Source: F23-D06 sp045130275 (GTDB lineage: Bacteria; Bacteroidota; Bacteroidia; Bacteroidales; WCHB1-69). Taken from it: a stretch of 64,000 bases of DNA. The position numbers and the translations under genes were made by a program. Of this stretch, positions 44,009-52,306 are shown in pieces; positions within the stretch are counted from its first letter, which is position 1; the number at the start of each line of letters is the position of its first letter. The notes beneath the pieces were generated by a model. It worked only from the letters and a program-made list of their open reading frames with translations. It did no database searches and was not told where the DNA came from. The stretch covers positions 29,819 to 93,818 of the forward strand of contig JBGUPL010000109.1 in the NCBI GenBank assembly GCA_045130275.1, read 5' to 3'.

Positions 44009-45116
44009 TCTTCTTTCCTCGAACATGTTCTTTCAAAATTTGATTAAACGTATCCCGCTGTATGTCAGTAAGGAACTCAATCTCTACAGGAATTACAAAA
44101 ACGGGAAGCAAAGATACAATATTTCTGATTTGCTCGGACCGCAAACGCATCCAGTCCTTTTCAGTGGTGACCAATACGGAATGATCTCCTGAATTGTAGA
44201 AATGCTGGTCATAAATGGCTTGGATCTCGCTTTCCGTGAAGACATGATGATCTGGGAAGGTGTAATGTTTCACCACATTCAGTTTCACCGGCATAGAGGA
44301 GAAACGATCTTCTGCGTTCCCGCAAAGATAATCCATCAAGGGTTGGGGATGCGCAATGCCGGTCAGAACAACAACATCGCGTAAGGATTTGATCTCCATT
44401 TTTTGCGCCACCGATGTAACCGGCGACAACGGTTCATAGCGAAATCGCGTGAAAAACAAGGTCTGTCCAGGCGACAGTCGGAGTCTGCGCCGCCATGCCG
44501 ATTCGTCTATGAAGGCATTTTCCGGAACTTTGGTCACAATCACCATATCGGCAAAACGAGAGGCACGCGGAAACTCCCGCAACCTGCCTGTCGGCATCGG
44601 CATGTCCGGGCGGAACGGACGACCATATTCCGTAAGCAAAATATGGAAAGTGGGGCGGAAACGAAGATGTTGATAAGCGTCATCAAGGACAATTACCTCT
44701 GTATCAGGATTTTCTAGCAGTAATTTACGAACCCCTTCGCAACGGTCGCCATCCACGGCCAATGGAATTTCCGGATGTCTCAAATACGTCATATACGGTT
44801 CATCTCCAAACGTTTCCGCATTTCTCTCATACAAATCCGTCTGCGCAATGGAATGGTAACCTTTGGACTTCCGCCCATAACCACGACTGAGTGTGGCAAC
44901 ACGGAATTCATGCTTTAGAAGATTGATAACATATTGGGTATGAGGTGTTTTTCCGGTCCCTCCAACGGCTAGATTCCCTATATCGATGGCCGGAACAGGT
45001 GATTCCTCGGCATGGAATATCCCCATTCGATACAGAAAACGCCGTACAGCAGCCACACACCCGAACAGTAAAGAAAAGGGTGTCAGCAGAAGGCCGAAAA
45101 AGAGCTTAAATGGCAT
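43986..45116 (-). CDS. lpxK: Tetraacyldisaccharide 4'-kinase
   Basis: Inner-membrane kinase of lipid A synthesis. 376 residues from ATG 45116 (MPFKLFFGLLLTPFSLLFG), the usual membrane-anchor start; the frame opens at 45191 but that part lies within phoH. The P-loop is VGGTGKTPH, then LSRGYGRKSKGY, FGDEPYM and VIVLDDAYQHLRF. The start overlaps the phoH stop by 11 nt and the stop overlaps punA, so translation is probably coupled along the operon. Confidence 0.96.
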   Translation of the reverse strand: MPFKLFFGLLLTPFSLLFGCVAAVRRFLYRMGIFHAEESPVPAIDIGNLAVGGTGKTPHTQYVINLLKHEFRVATLSRGYGRKSKGYHSIAQTDLYERNAETFGDEPYMTYLRHPEIPLAVDGDRCEGVRKLLLENPDTEVIVLDDAYQHLRFRPTFHILLTEYGRPFRPDMPMPTGRLREFPRASRFADMVIVTKVPENAFIDESAWRRRLRLSPGQTLFFTRFRYEPLSPVTSVAQKMEIKSLRDVVVLTGIAHPQPLMDYLCGNAEDRFSSMPVKLNVVKHYTFPDHHVFTESEIQAIYDQHFYNSGDHSVLVTTEKDWMRLRSEQIRNIVSLLPVFVIPVEIEFLTDIQRDTFNQILKEHVRGKKNEDSANG

Positions 45117-46125
45117 GTTCGGAAGATTCGCTGTTTTTGGCTTCGATGGCTTCCCGACGCTTGCGTGCCCGCTCCTCTTGCTCGTTTTCAAATTCTTCGT
45201 AACGGTTGATGATCTTGGTCACAAGATGATGCCGCACCACGTCTTTATTGTCCATGTATATGAAATCTATGCCTTTCACACCACGCAAAATACGATCCGC
45301 CAAAATAAGTCCCGACTGTTGATTTTTGGGCAAGTCTATCTGGGTGATGTCGCCGGTGATGAAGAACTTGGCGTTTTTGCCCATACGGGTGAGGAACATT
45401 TTGAGTTGTGCGGAAGTGGCGTTCTGTGCCTCGTCGAGAATGACATAGGCATTGTCAAGCGTGCGACCGCGCATAAAGGCCAACGGCGCAATCTCAATCA
45501 CTTTGTCCTCCATCAAGGTCATCAGCTTCTGCATGGGCATCATATCCCAAAGTGCATCATAAAGAGGCTGAAGGTAGGGATCGAGTTTGTCTCGCAGGTC
45601 ACCGGGCAGGAAACCGAGATTTTCACCGGCTTCCACAGCAGGACGGGTAAGAATGATACGCTTTATCTGCTTGTTTTTCAATGCTCTGACAGCAAGCGCC
45701 ACAGCCGTGTAGGTTTTTCCCGTACCGGCCGGACCCACCACAAACACCATATCGTTCTTTTCCGCACTGTCCACCAAACGTTTCTGGTTGGGGGTGATAG
45801 CCTTGATGATCTTGCCCTCACGACCATGCACTATGACATTGTTGTCCATCTGGTTAAGAGCATAAAAGCTGTCATCCTCCATAGCTGTAATATTGATGAT
45901 GTCCGTTTCTGTGAGTTTTCCAAATCGTTCTATATGCTTCTCTAACAAAGAGATACGATTTTCATATTCTTGAACCTCATCTTCTGCGCCTGAAACTTTC
46001 ATCTCGTTGCCACGCACCATAATCTTCAGTTTCGGGAAGATATGAGTCAGCATGACCACGTTATTGTTCTGAGAACCAAGCAGTTCTACTGCGTATTCGG
46101 GGTTTAGCTCAATGATTTTGTCCAT
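45106..46125 (-). CDS. phoH: PhoH-like ATPase
   Basis: 339-residue PhoH family NTPase, thought to act in RNA or ribosome metabolism (YbeZ group). A KH-like N-terminal region (about residues 20-70) precedes the helicase-like core: Walker A VGPAGTGKTYTAVA, Walker B YVILDEAQNATSAQLKMFLTRMG and TGDITQIDLP. The charged tail is Arg/Lys/Glu-rich. It lies 7 nt after the M23 gene. Confidence 0.93.
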   Translation of the reverse strand: MDKIIELNPEYAVELLGSQNNNVVMLTHIFPKLKIMVRGNEMKVSGAEDEVQEYENRISLLEKHIERFGKLTETDIINITAMEDDSFYALNQMDNNVIVHGREGKIIKAITPNQKRLVDSAEKNDMVFVVGPAGTGKTYTAVALAVRALKNKQIKRIILTRPAVEAGENLGFLPGDLRDKLDPYLQPLYDALWDMMPMQKLMTLMEDKVIEIAPLAFMRGRTLDNAYVILDEAQNATSAQLKMFLTRMGKNAKFFITGDITQIDLPKNQQSGLILADRILRGVKGIDFIYMDNKDVVRHHLVTKIINRYEEFENEQEERARKRREAIEAKNSESSEHAI

Positions 46126-46132
46126 GTGAATA

Positions 46133-47047
46133 TTATTCGATGACTAAGTAACTTAAAGGATTGATAGGAAATCCGTTATACCAAAGTTCAAAATGCAGAT
46201 GCGTCGAGTTTCCCTCGTCGGATCCGCGATTTCCTGCCGTGGCAATGGGCATACCTGCCGTCACCCTTGAACCAACGGTTTTGAGCAGGGCGGCATTGCG
46301 CTTATAGATGGAAATCATGTTTCCGGGATGTTGTACAATAATGGTATAACCATCTGTTGCAGAGTAATTTGCAGAAAGAACCACGCCGTCCGCCACACAC
46401 GACACGGTCTTGTTGTCCCCGGTGGCGATGTCAATGCCATAATGGTTTTGGGAAGCATCAAAGAGACGGGTCACGGCACCCATAGCGGGGGGATAAATGG
46501 AAATCTGAGTGATTTTGGCCTGTTCTATACTGGGCATACCGGTTGAATTCGATGTTCCGTTCTTACTGATGCGCCCCAGAATCATCTCCGTTTCCTCAAT
46601 AATCTCGTGCACGCGCTCCGCACGCCCCTGCTCCCGCTCCACAGGATGCACGTCGGGAGTCATTTGGGCTTGGTCATCTTCATAGATAGCCCCGTCATTC
46701 CCTTCTAACATCCCTGTGAAATTATTGATGAACTGTTGGTTGACGGCAAGTTGTCGCTCCAGAGAATCCACCCGGGCCGCAGTTTGCTTATACATCTTGT
46801 AGTCTTTCTGGTCCGTATAACCGGGGATATATACCCGCAATGGCGTTAACGCAATCAAGATCGCCGTCAGCGAAATGATGACAAAAGCAGCCAAAATTGC
46901 CACCACGACGATTTTTTGAATGGTGATCCTGCGGACAACAAAGCTCTGCTCATGAGTCTCCTCATTGGAAAAAACCAACCTGTAGCGTGTTTTCCACTCG
47001 CTAACCATTATGTTCCAAACTTTTTTTATCTTATCAAACTTACTCAT
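46133..47047 (-). CDS. M23 family metallopeptidase (catalytically complete LytM domain)
   Basis: 304 residues from ATG 47047. One transmembrane helix at about 45-67 anchors it to the inner membrane. A short coiled coil follows, then the M23 domain. The zinc site looks intact: HYGID (HxGxD) and HLHFELWYNG (HxH). It should be an active peptidoglycan endopeptidase, unlike the EnvC-like protein at 8230. It heads the M23-phoH-lpxK-punA operon. Confidence 0.92.
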   Translation of the reverse strand: MSKFDKIKKVWNIMVSEWKTRYRLVFSNEETHEQSFVVRRITIQKIVVVAILAAFVIISLTAILIALTPLRVYIPGYTDQKDYKMYKQTAARVDSLERQLAVNQQFINNFTGMLEGNDGAIYEDDQAQMTPDVHPVEREQGRAERVHEIIEETEMILGRISKNGTSNSTGMPSIEQAKITQISIYPPAMGAVTRLFDASQNHYGIDIATGDNKTVSCVADGVVLSANYSATDGYTIIVQHPGNMISIYKRNAALLKTVGSRVTAGMPIATAGNRGSDEGNSTHLHFELWYNGFPINPLSYLVIE

Positions 47048-47074
47048 TTCCGCTTTTCTCACAATTTGGAGGCG

Positions 47075-47082
47075 CAAAAGTA
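47075..47082 (-). promoter_or_regulatory. -7 promoter element of the M23-phoH-lpxK-punA operon
   Basis: TACTTTTG on the minus strand, 27 nt before the ATG at 47047. A second match (TATTTTTG, 47084-47091) overlaps the same zone. The roughly 300-nt spacer up to 47343 is AT-rich with no gene. Confidence 0.55.
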
Positions 47083-47304
47083 GCAAAAATAGTGAATGGC
47101 TCGTGTTTTGCCATCAAATTATAATACATTCTAATCATATCTTATTGTGTACCAGATATTTATCACAATATACAAAAGAGAACAAATTCCTATTTTACGC
47201 CAAGAATGTTTGTTATAAACTTATAATCAATAAGTTAGAATAAAAATTGGATAAAAATGTATGGTTAGTGTAATTTTTTGTGGCATTTTGTAAAAAAATA
47301 ATCG

Positions 47305-47312
47305 TATTTTTG
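47305..47312 (+). promoter_or_regulatory. -7 promoter element of the four-helix bundle gene
   Basis: TATTTTTG ends 31 nt before the ATG at 47344; TTTG at 47277-47280 lies 24 nt upstream. Confidence 0.6.
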
Positions 47313-47343
47313 CTGCCCGAAAAAATACAAAAAGTCAAGCATT

Positions 47344-47814
47344 ATGAACGAAAGAGACAACAACGTTAGTTTTTTCAGATTTGAGGATTTGCGTATTTAC
47401 GCAAAAGCGATGGATTACATTGTCTGGTTAGCCCAGCAACTTCCTTCTGGTGAGCTTTCGACGAATAGAAAATTCATGCAGAAGTCGTTCTTGAAATCCG
47501 CACAGGATATTGCCCTGAACACTGCTGAGGGCTCCTCCCGCAATAGAACACAGTTCCTTTACTACCTGAAGATGGCCAAAAGTTCCGTCAGAGAATGCGT
47601 GGTGCATACTGAAATCGCGGCCCGCATTGGGATTATCACTGACGAAGCCAGAGACCATTCCCGCAACGAACTGATGGAACTGACCAAAATGATTGGATCT
47701 CTGATTGCCTCTTTGCAACGCACCACCCTGGGTATGCCTCATTCCGGCAGACCCGCAGAGGATGCAGACGACCTCAGCATTCCCGAACCGGATGATTTCG
47801 ATGAAATGATCTAG
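47344..47814 (+). CDS. Four-helix bundle protein (23S rRNA-IVP-like family)
   Basis: 156 residues. The pattern FFRFEDLRIYAKAMDYIVWLAQQLPSGE..FMQKSFLKSAQDIALNTAEGSSRNRTQFLYYLKMAKSSVRECVVHTEIAARIGII is the four-helix family first noticed inside 23S rRNA intervening sequences. Here it is free-standing, with its own promoter and terminator and no rRNA next to it. Function unknown. The C-terminus is acidic. Confidence 0.9.
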   Translation: MNERDNNVSFFRFEDLRIYAKAMDYIVWLAQQLPSGELSTNRKFMQKSFLKSAQDIALNTAEGSSRNRTQFLYYLKMAKSSVRECVVHTEIAARIGIITDEARDHSRNELMELTKMIGSLIASLQRTTLGMPHSGRPAEDADDLSIPEPDDFDEMI

Positions 47815-47854
47815 TTCATTTTTTTCAGCAATAATTATATGGTTTGAAACACTC

Positions 47855-47884
47855 AAAAAGGATATCTTGTGGGATGTCCTTTTT
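47855..47884 (+). terminator. Rho-independent terminator of the four-helix bundle gene
   Basis: 12-bp stem AAAAAGGATATC with GATGTCCTTTTT (one G-T pair), 6-nt loop and a T tract, 40 nt after the stop. Confidence 0.8.
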
Positions 47885-47924
47885 TTATTATTAAATCACC
47901 TCTATTTTTTAAACACTCATCCCA

Positions 47925-50003
47925 ATGAAATCCAAACATCTCATCCTCTTCTTGTTCCTGATTCCCGCACTGTTGTCGGCCAAAACGCTGACAAGAAACG
48001 AGCTCAAAACCCTAGGAACACGCGCTTTCCAGCAGAAAGCGCAGCACATCTGTCCTGAAGCGGCTTCTTATGCACTAAAAAATTGTGATTTCCTGAACGA
48101 ATCCAATGAACTTTGCATGGCCGTATTGCATTTCGAACATGGATTTCTGATCATGTCGGCGGAAGACCGTGTGATGCCCGTGCTGGCGTATGACTTCACC
48201 AACGACATCGACCTGAATGACCTCGCCCCTGCCATTGATCTATTCCTCACCCAGTATCGGAACGAGATCATGGCAGCACGCCGACAACAAACCGTTCCCG
48301 ACGCCCGCATCCAGAGAGCCTGGGACGAGCTCCTGCACCCTTCTCGCGCCACGCTTGACGAGATGGTGGTTACCCCGTTGATCACCTCGTCTTGGAACCA
48401 GAACAAATACTACAACTACTATTCTCCGAGAGACAACGATGCTCCTGGAGGATACGACGGCAAGGTTCCCAACGGCTGCGTGGCGGTCGCCATGGCCCAG
48501 ATCATCTATTATTACCGTTATCCCGAATCTGGACATAGCAGTCATACCAATCACAACTCCAACTATGGCAACTTCTATGTGAACTTCGCACAGCAGCACT
48601 ACAACTACGATGCCATGGCTGACGCATTGGCTCATTACAACAACGAGGTGGCAAAGCTGATCTTCCATTGCGGCACTGCCGTTGACATGGGTTACGGGGC
48701 TGACGGTTCCGGAGCCTATTCCCATGATGTGCCTAACGCCATGTCCACCTACTTCAAATACAATCTTGACTCCGAATACACCAACAAGCATAACTATTCG
48801 GATTCCACATGGCATCTGATGCTCAAATCCGACCTTGACGAATTACGTCCCGTTTATTACTCTGGATATTCCGAAGAGGGAGGGCATGCCTTTGTGTGCG
48901 ACGGGTACAACAGCGACGACTACTTCCACTTCAATTTTGGTTGGGGCGGAAGCGGCAACGGCTATTTCATCACAGAAAGCGGCAACAGCTCCGCCGTTGG
49001 GGGATACAGCGGCTGGCAATCTTGCATCTTCAATCTCCACCCCCGTACCAACAGTTACCCCACCTATTGCAACGATCGTATCATAACTGCGACCACTGGG
49101 ACACTGGAAGACGGCAGTGGCAACCAAGATTACCTGAACAACACCTCCTGCACCTACATCATCTCACAACCACAGCAATACGCAGTAAATATTTCGCTTA
49201 AATATTTGGCTTCCCAAGAGGATCATGATTATCTGAGATTTTGGGATGGTCACCCGTCGCAGAATATTCTTTTGGAGGAACTATCCGGCAACATCTCTAA
49301 CACCTCTTATTCTTTCAACACAGACAGTCTCTATATCACGTTTGAAACGGACGATTCCATTACCGATCAAGGATGGCATCTTTGTTTTTCCTCCTCCAAA
49401 GAAGGGTTTGGTTGCGGAACCCACATCACCCATGATCCCGAAGGGGAGATCTACGACAACAGCGACACCAACAATTACCGCGACAACATGAGCTGCAACT
49501 GGGCAATTCGGATCAAGAATGTGCCTTCCATCACTTTCACCTTCGAAGAATTCGACATTAGTCCTGAGGATCATCTGGACTTCTATAATATGAGTGTCTA
49601 TCCTTATGAGCTTATGGAGAGCTATACAGGGAACAACAACCCGGGCGTCGTGACATTTTACACCAACCGGATCCAAGTAACTTTCGTATCTGACAACTAC
49701 TTGAACGCACAGGGATTCCGGGTTCTGTGGTCATCTTCCCAAGCCGGTATCGAAGACTTCTGTTCCGAAGCCAGCCTCTACCCCAATCCTGCCTCCGACA
49801 TGTTGCACCTGACCCTGCCTGAAGATATTGACCAGTGTGGCATCACCATATACAGCATGTCCGGTCAAGCAGTTTTCACGCAACATTACGTTGGCGTGGA
49901 AACGCTTGAGATACCTGTCCGCCAGCTCCCCAACGGCATCTATACTTTACGCGCTGAGAGCAACGGCCGAACCATGCATAGAAAAATTGTGGTCATGCAT
50001 TAA
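47925..50003 (+). CDS. C10 (streptopain-like) cysteine protease with CUB-like domains and T9SS signal
   Basis: 692-residue secreted protease. A signal peptide (to about residue 18) is followed by a Spi/C10-type propeptide. The catalytic domain has Cys185 in VPNGCVAVAMAQI and His321 in EGGHAFVCDGY, then FHFNFGWGGSGNGYF. Two CUB-like repeats cover about residues 385-490 and 500-605 (CTYIISQPQQYAVNI, CNWAIRIKNVPSI). A T9SS type-A sorting domain ends it (ASLYPNPASDMLHLTL, NGIYTLRAESNGRTMHRKIVV). Expected to be delivered to the surface by PorU/PorV. Confidence 0.92.
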   Translation: MKSKHLILFLFLIPALLSAKTLTRNELKTLGTRAFQQKAQHICPEAASYALKNCDFLNESNELCMAVLHFEHGFLIMSAEDRVMPVLAYDFTNDIDLNDLAPAIDLFLTQYRNEIMAARRQQTVPDARIQRAWDELLHPSRATLDEMVVTPLITSSWNQNKYYNYYSPRDNDAPGGYDGKVPNGCVAVAMAQIIYYYRYPESGHSSHTNHNSNYGNFYVNFAQQHYNYDAMADALAHYNNEVAKLIFHCGTAVDMGYGADGSGAYSHDVPNAMSTYFKYNLDSEYTNKHNYSDSTWHLMLKSDLDELRPVYYSGYSEEGGHAFVCDGYNSDDYFHFNFGWGGSGNGYFITESGNSSAVGGYSGWQSCIFNLHPRTNSYPTYCNDRIITATTGTLEDGSGNQDYLNNTSCTYIISQPQQYAVNISLKYLASQEDHDYLRFWDGHPSQNILLEELSGNISNTSYSFNTDSLYITFETDDSITDQGWHLCFSSSKEGFGCGTHITHDPEGEIYDNSDTNNYRDNMSCNWAIRIKNVPSITFTFEEFDISPEDHLDFYNMSVYPYELMESYTGNNNPGVVTFYTNRIQVTFVSDNYLNAQGFRVLWSSSQAGIEDFCSEASLYPNPASDMLHLTLPEDIDQCGITIYSMSGQAVFTQHYVGVETLEIPVRQLPNGIYTLRAESNGRTMHRKIVVMH

Positions 50004-50060
50004 ACAAAGCGATGGGTTCGCTGTCTTACCAGTAACTTTTAACCCAAAAACTTCAAAGCT

Positions 50061-51332
50061 ATGAAAAAGTTAATGTTAATGATGAGTATCTTCCTGATGA
50101 CCGGTTTAGTGTCTATGGAAGTTCTGGCCCAAACGCCCGTCTCATCCAGAAGCACAGGAAACAGCAAAGCCTCTGTTTCTACAACTAGACAAAACAGCTC
50201 GTCTGCCTCAAGCCAGGCAACCCGCCAAATGCACAAAGGCGACGCCCAGCTGAACAAGGCTAACAATAGTTACCAAAAAGCGCAGGAAAGTGTTTCGCGC
50301 ACCTCCCACAACGGTCCTACCACGACCACTGCTCGTCCGGCTACCACGAACACCGCCCGTCCGGCTACTACGAACACCGCTCGTCCGGCTACTACGAACA
50401 CCGCTCGTCCGGCCACCACGAACACCGTTCGTCCGGCTACTACGAACACCGCCCGTCCGGCTACCACGAACACCGCCCGTCCGGCCACCACGAACACCGC
50501 TCGTCCGGCTACCACGAACACCGCCCGTCCGGCTACTACGACTCCGAGCACTACGGTTTCCAAGCCCACTACAAACACGGCCGCTCGTCCTGCCACGACC
50601 GCTGCAAAGCCGACAACTACCAATACGACGACCAACAACAAGGTGAGCAACACGACGGCGACTTCAGCAAGCCAGACTCCTGCGTCTTCTGCAAGACCTG
50701 CCGCAAACACGGCCGCCAGCAACAACATCCAAGCATCTAATGTCACGGAAAGACGCGGCTACACCGAACAAGGTCAGGCCAATCCGCAGCCGGTATCCGG
50801 TCCCCGCAACGAAGGCAGCAACAATGCAGCTGGCGGCAAGCCCGGAGGATATCCTCAAGGACACGGTCCGCAGCACGGACACGGAATGCCTCACATCCCC
50901 TACGTACACCCGAACCACCACAACTACCACAGTCATATGCACGTCCCGCACTACGTCAGACCTGTTTACTATCACGGTGTACCCTACTATTTCTACAACA
51001 GCGTTTATTGCCGCTACATCAATGGCCACTACGTCATCTGCCGTCCGCCCCTCGGAGCCGTCATCGCCTACAATCTCTTCCACACCTGGCACCCTGTAAT
51101 TGTGGTGTACAACAAAGTCAACTACTACTACGATGATGGCACTTTTTACCTCCCCTACAACAATAATTACCAAGTTGTAGCCCCTCCGATCGGAGCAAGA
51201 GTGGCAGAGTTGCCCAGCAATTACGAAGAAATCATCCTTGACAACACCCTCTATTATAAAGTGGAAAACGTTTACTATAAGGCAGTTGTAGTCAGTGGAT
51301 ATATCTGGTACGAAGTAGTTTTTGTAAGTTAA
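50061..51332 (+). CDS. Secreted protein with Thr/Ala/Arg/Pro octapeptide repeats and DUF6515-like C-terminus
   Basis: 423 residues. The signal peptide ends at VLAQ near residue 24. A low-complexity stalk (about residues 80-240) contains nine TARPATTN octapeptides, then Thr/Ala/Asn-rich sequence. A His/Gly/Pro-rich bridge (GGYPQGHGPQHGHGMPH) leads to a Tyr-rich C-terminal domain (VNYYYDDGTFYLPYN, VAPPIGARVAELPSNY, YYKVENVYYKAVV) like DUF6515. The stalk probably spans the envelope, by analogy with Thr/Pro-rich glycosylated linkers. No catalytic motif seen. Confidence 0.82.
   Translation: MKKLMLMMSIFLMTGLVSMEVLAQTPVSSRSTGNSKASVSTTRQNSSSASSQATRQMHKGDAQLNKANNSYQKAQESVSRTSHNGPTTTTARPATTNTARPATTNTARPATTNTARPATTNTVRPATTNTARPATTNTARPATTNTARPATTNTARPATTTPSTTVSKPTTNTAARPATTAAKPTTTNTTTNNKVSNTTATSASQTPASSARPAANTAASNNIQASNVTERRGYTEQGQANPQPVSGPRNEGSNNAAGGKPGGYPQGHGPQHGHGMPHIPYVHPNHHNYHSHMHVPHYVRPVYYHGVPYYFYNSVYCRYINGHYVICRPPLGAVIAYNLFHTWHPVIVVYNKVNYYYDDGTFYLPYNNNYQVVAPPIGARVAELPSNYEEIILDNTLYYKVENVYYKAVVVSGYIWYEVVFVS
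50328..50543 (+). repeat. Coding minisatellite, nine 24-bp units
   Basis: Nine in-frame 24-nt units encode TARPATTN (one TVRPATTN, the last ending TTT). Units differ mostly at synonymous third positions (gct/gcc, act/acc). Confidence 0.93.
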
Positions 51333-51375
51333 AAGATTTTTTTTCAAAAAAGAATGCGCGGTAAAGAAAAAAGTG

Positions 51376-51383
51376 TATCTTTG
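51376..51383 (+). promoter_or_regulatory. -7 promoter element of tRNA-Gln
   Basis: TATCTTTG, 16 nt upstream of the mature tRNA. Confidence 0.6.
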
Positions 51384-51399
51384 CCGCGCATTTCGCTTT

Positions 51400-51470
51400 T
51401 GCCCTGTTGTGTAATGGTAGCACCGCAGATTCTGGTTCTGTTTGTATGGGTTCGAATCCTATCGGGGCAA
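51400..51470 (+). tRNA. tRNA-Gln (anticodon CUG)
   Basis: 71-nt cloverleaf. The acceptor TGCCCTG pairs with CGGGGCA (one G-T pair) and the discriminator is A. The D-arm has AATGGTAGC. Anticodon stem GCAGA/TCTGT holds loop TTCTGGT, and the T-arm has GGTTCGAATCC. CCA is not encoded. Confidence 0.93.
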
Positions 51471-51471
51471 C

Positions 51472-51510
51472 AAAAAATCTGGATCCGAGTTTCGGATTCA
51501 GATTTTTTTT
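51472..51510 (+). terminator. Rho-independent terminator after tRNA-Gln
   Basis: A 17-bp stem (51472-51488 with 51492-51508, one G-T pair) has a 3-nt loop and ends in T8. It starts 1 nt after the tRNA. Confidence 0.85.
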
Positions 51511-51535
51511 GCACTTTTGCGGCGGCAAACTTATA

Positions 51536-51563
51536 TTGGCTGTTGGCTATTGGCCAAAAGCCA
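51536..51563. repeat. Heptanucleotide tandem tract J (TTGGCTA type)
   Basis: Units ttggctg, ttggcta, ttggcca, aaagcca, 26 nt upstream of udk. The last two units are roughly complementary to the first two, so a small hairpin is possible. Confidence 0.7.
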
Positions 51564-51588
51564 AAACGTTAAACCAATATCGACCATT

Positions 51589-52206
51589 ATGTTAGTATTA
51601 GGGATTGCCGGAGGTTCCGGCTCAGGAAAAACCTCCGTAGTGCAGAAAATCGTCAACCAGTTCCCGAAGCACCACGTCAGTGTGCTTTCTCAAGACGCGT
51701 ACTATCGCGACAACGGCGACCTTACACAAGAGGAGAAAGAACGGATCAACTTCGACCACCCTTCCGCCATCGAGTTCCCGTTGCTAGTTGAGCACATCAA
51801 CCAATTGAAGGCGGGACAGACCATTCCAATGCCCACCTATTCATACGTGACCTGCCGGCGCGGCGAAGAGACCATCCCTGTGCACCCTGCAGAGGTCCTC
51901 ATTGTGGAAGGCATCCTTATCTTCACCAATCCGGAACTCTGCGACACCCTTGACATCAAAGTGTTCGTTGACACGGATGCCGACGAGCGGCTCATCCGCA
52001 TCATCAGCCGCGACGTCATCGAACGCGGCCGCGGGCTTGACAAGTCTATCCGTCACTACCGCCACTTTGTGAAACCAATGCACGAGCTCTTCATCGAGCC
52101 CACCAAAAGACTCGCTGACATCATCATACCCGTTGGTGGCAACAACAACATCGGGATCGACATTCTGACCGCCAAAATCAGAGAAACCCTGAATGCAAAA
52201 AATTGA
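51589..52206 (+). CDS. udk: Uridine kinase
   Basis: 205-residue pyrimidine salvage kinase. The start MLVLGIAGGSGSGKTSVVQKI at 51589 gives the canonical P-loop near the N-terminus; the frame opens earlier at 51442 but that part overlaps the tRNA and terminator. Other motifs: LSQDAYYRDN, NFDHPSAIEFPLL, PTYSYVTCRR, VEGILIF and RRDVIERGR-like SRDVIERGRGLD. Confidence 0.95.
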   Translation: MLVLGIAGGSGSGKTSVVQKIVNQFPKHHVSVLSQDAYYRDNGDLTQEEKERINFDHPSAIEFPLLVEHINQLKAGQTIPMPTYSYVTCRRGEETIPVHPAEVLIVEGILIFTNPELCDTLDIKVFVDTDADERLIRIISRDVIERGRGLDKSIRHYRHFVKPMHELFIEPTKRLADIIIPVGGNNNIGIDILTAKIRETLNAKN

Positions 52207-52279
52207 CGGTTAAAGCATGGTCTCTTTCTTTAATCTTAAACTTTAAAACTTCTTGATACTCTTTATCACAAAAAAACAT

Positions 52280-52287
52280 TATTTTTG
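52280..52287 (+). promoter_or_regulatory. -7 promoter element of the PepSY-like gene
   Basis: TATTTTTG ends 19 nt before the ATG at 52307. Confidence 0.6.
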
Positions 52288-52306
52288 TGGCTTATTTTGA
52301 AAATTT

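Noticed and set aside
44109..44116. Internal TATCTTTG inside lpxK, 100 nt before punA
   Set aside because: A perfect -7 match on the minus strand, but it lies within coding sequence and such 8-mers arise by chance; evidence is too thin to call a punA promoter.
47344..47814. Sign of a nearby 23S rRNA intervening sequence
   Set aside because: The four-helix protein belongs to that family, but no rRNA sequence is present and it has its own promoter and terminator.
50328..50543. CRISPR-like regular repeat
   Set aside because: The units are contiguous 24-mers with no spacers and encode TARPATTN in frame, so it is a coding minisatellite.
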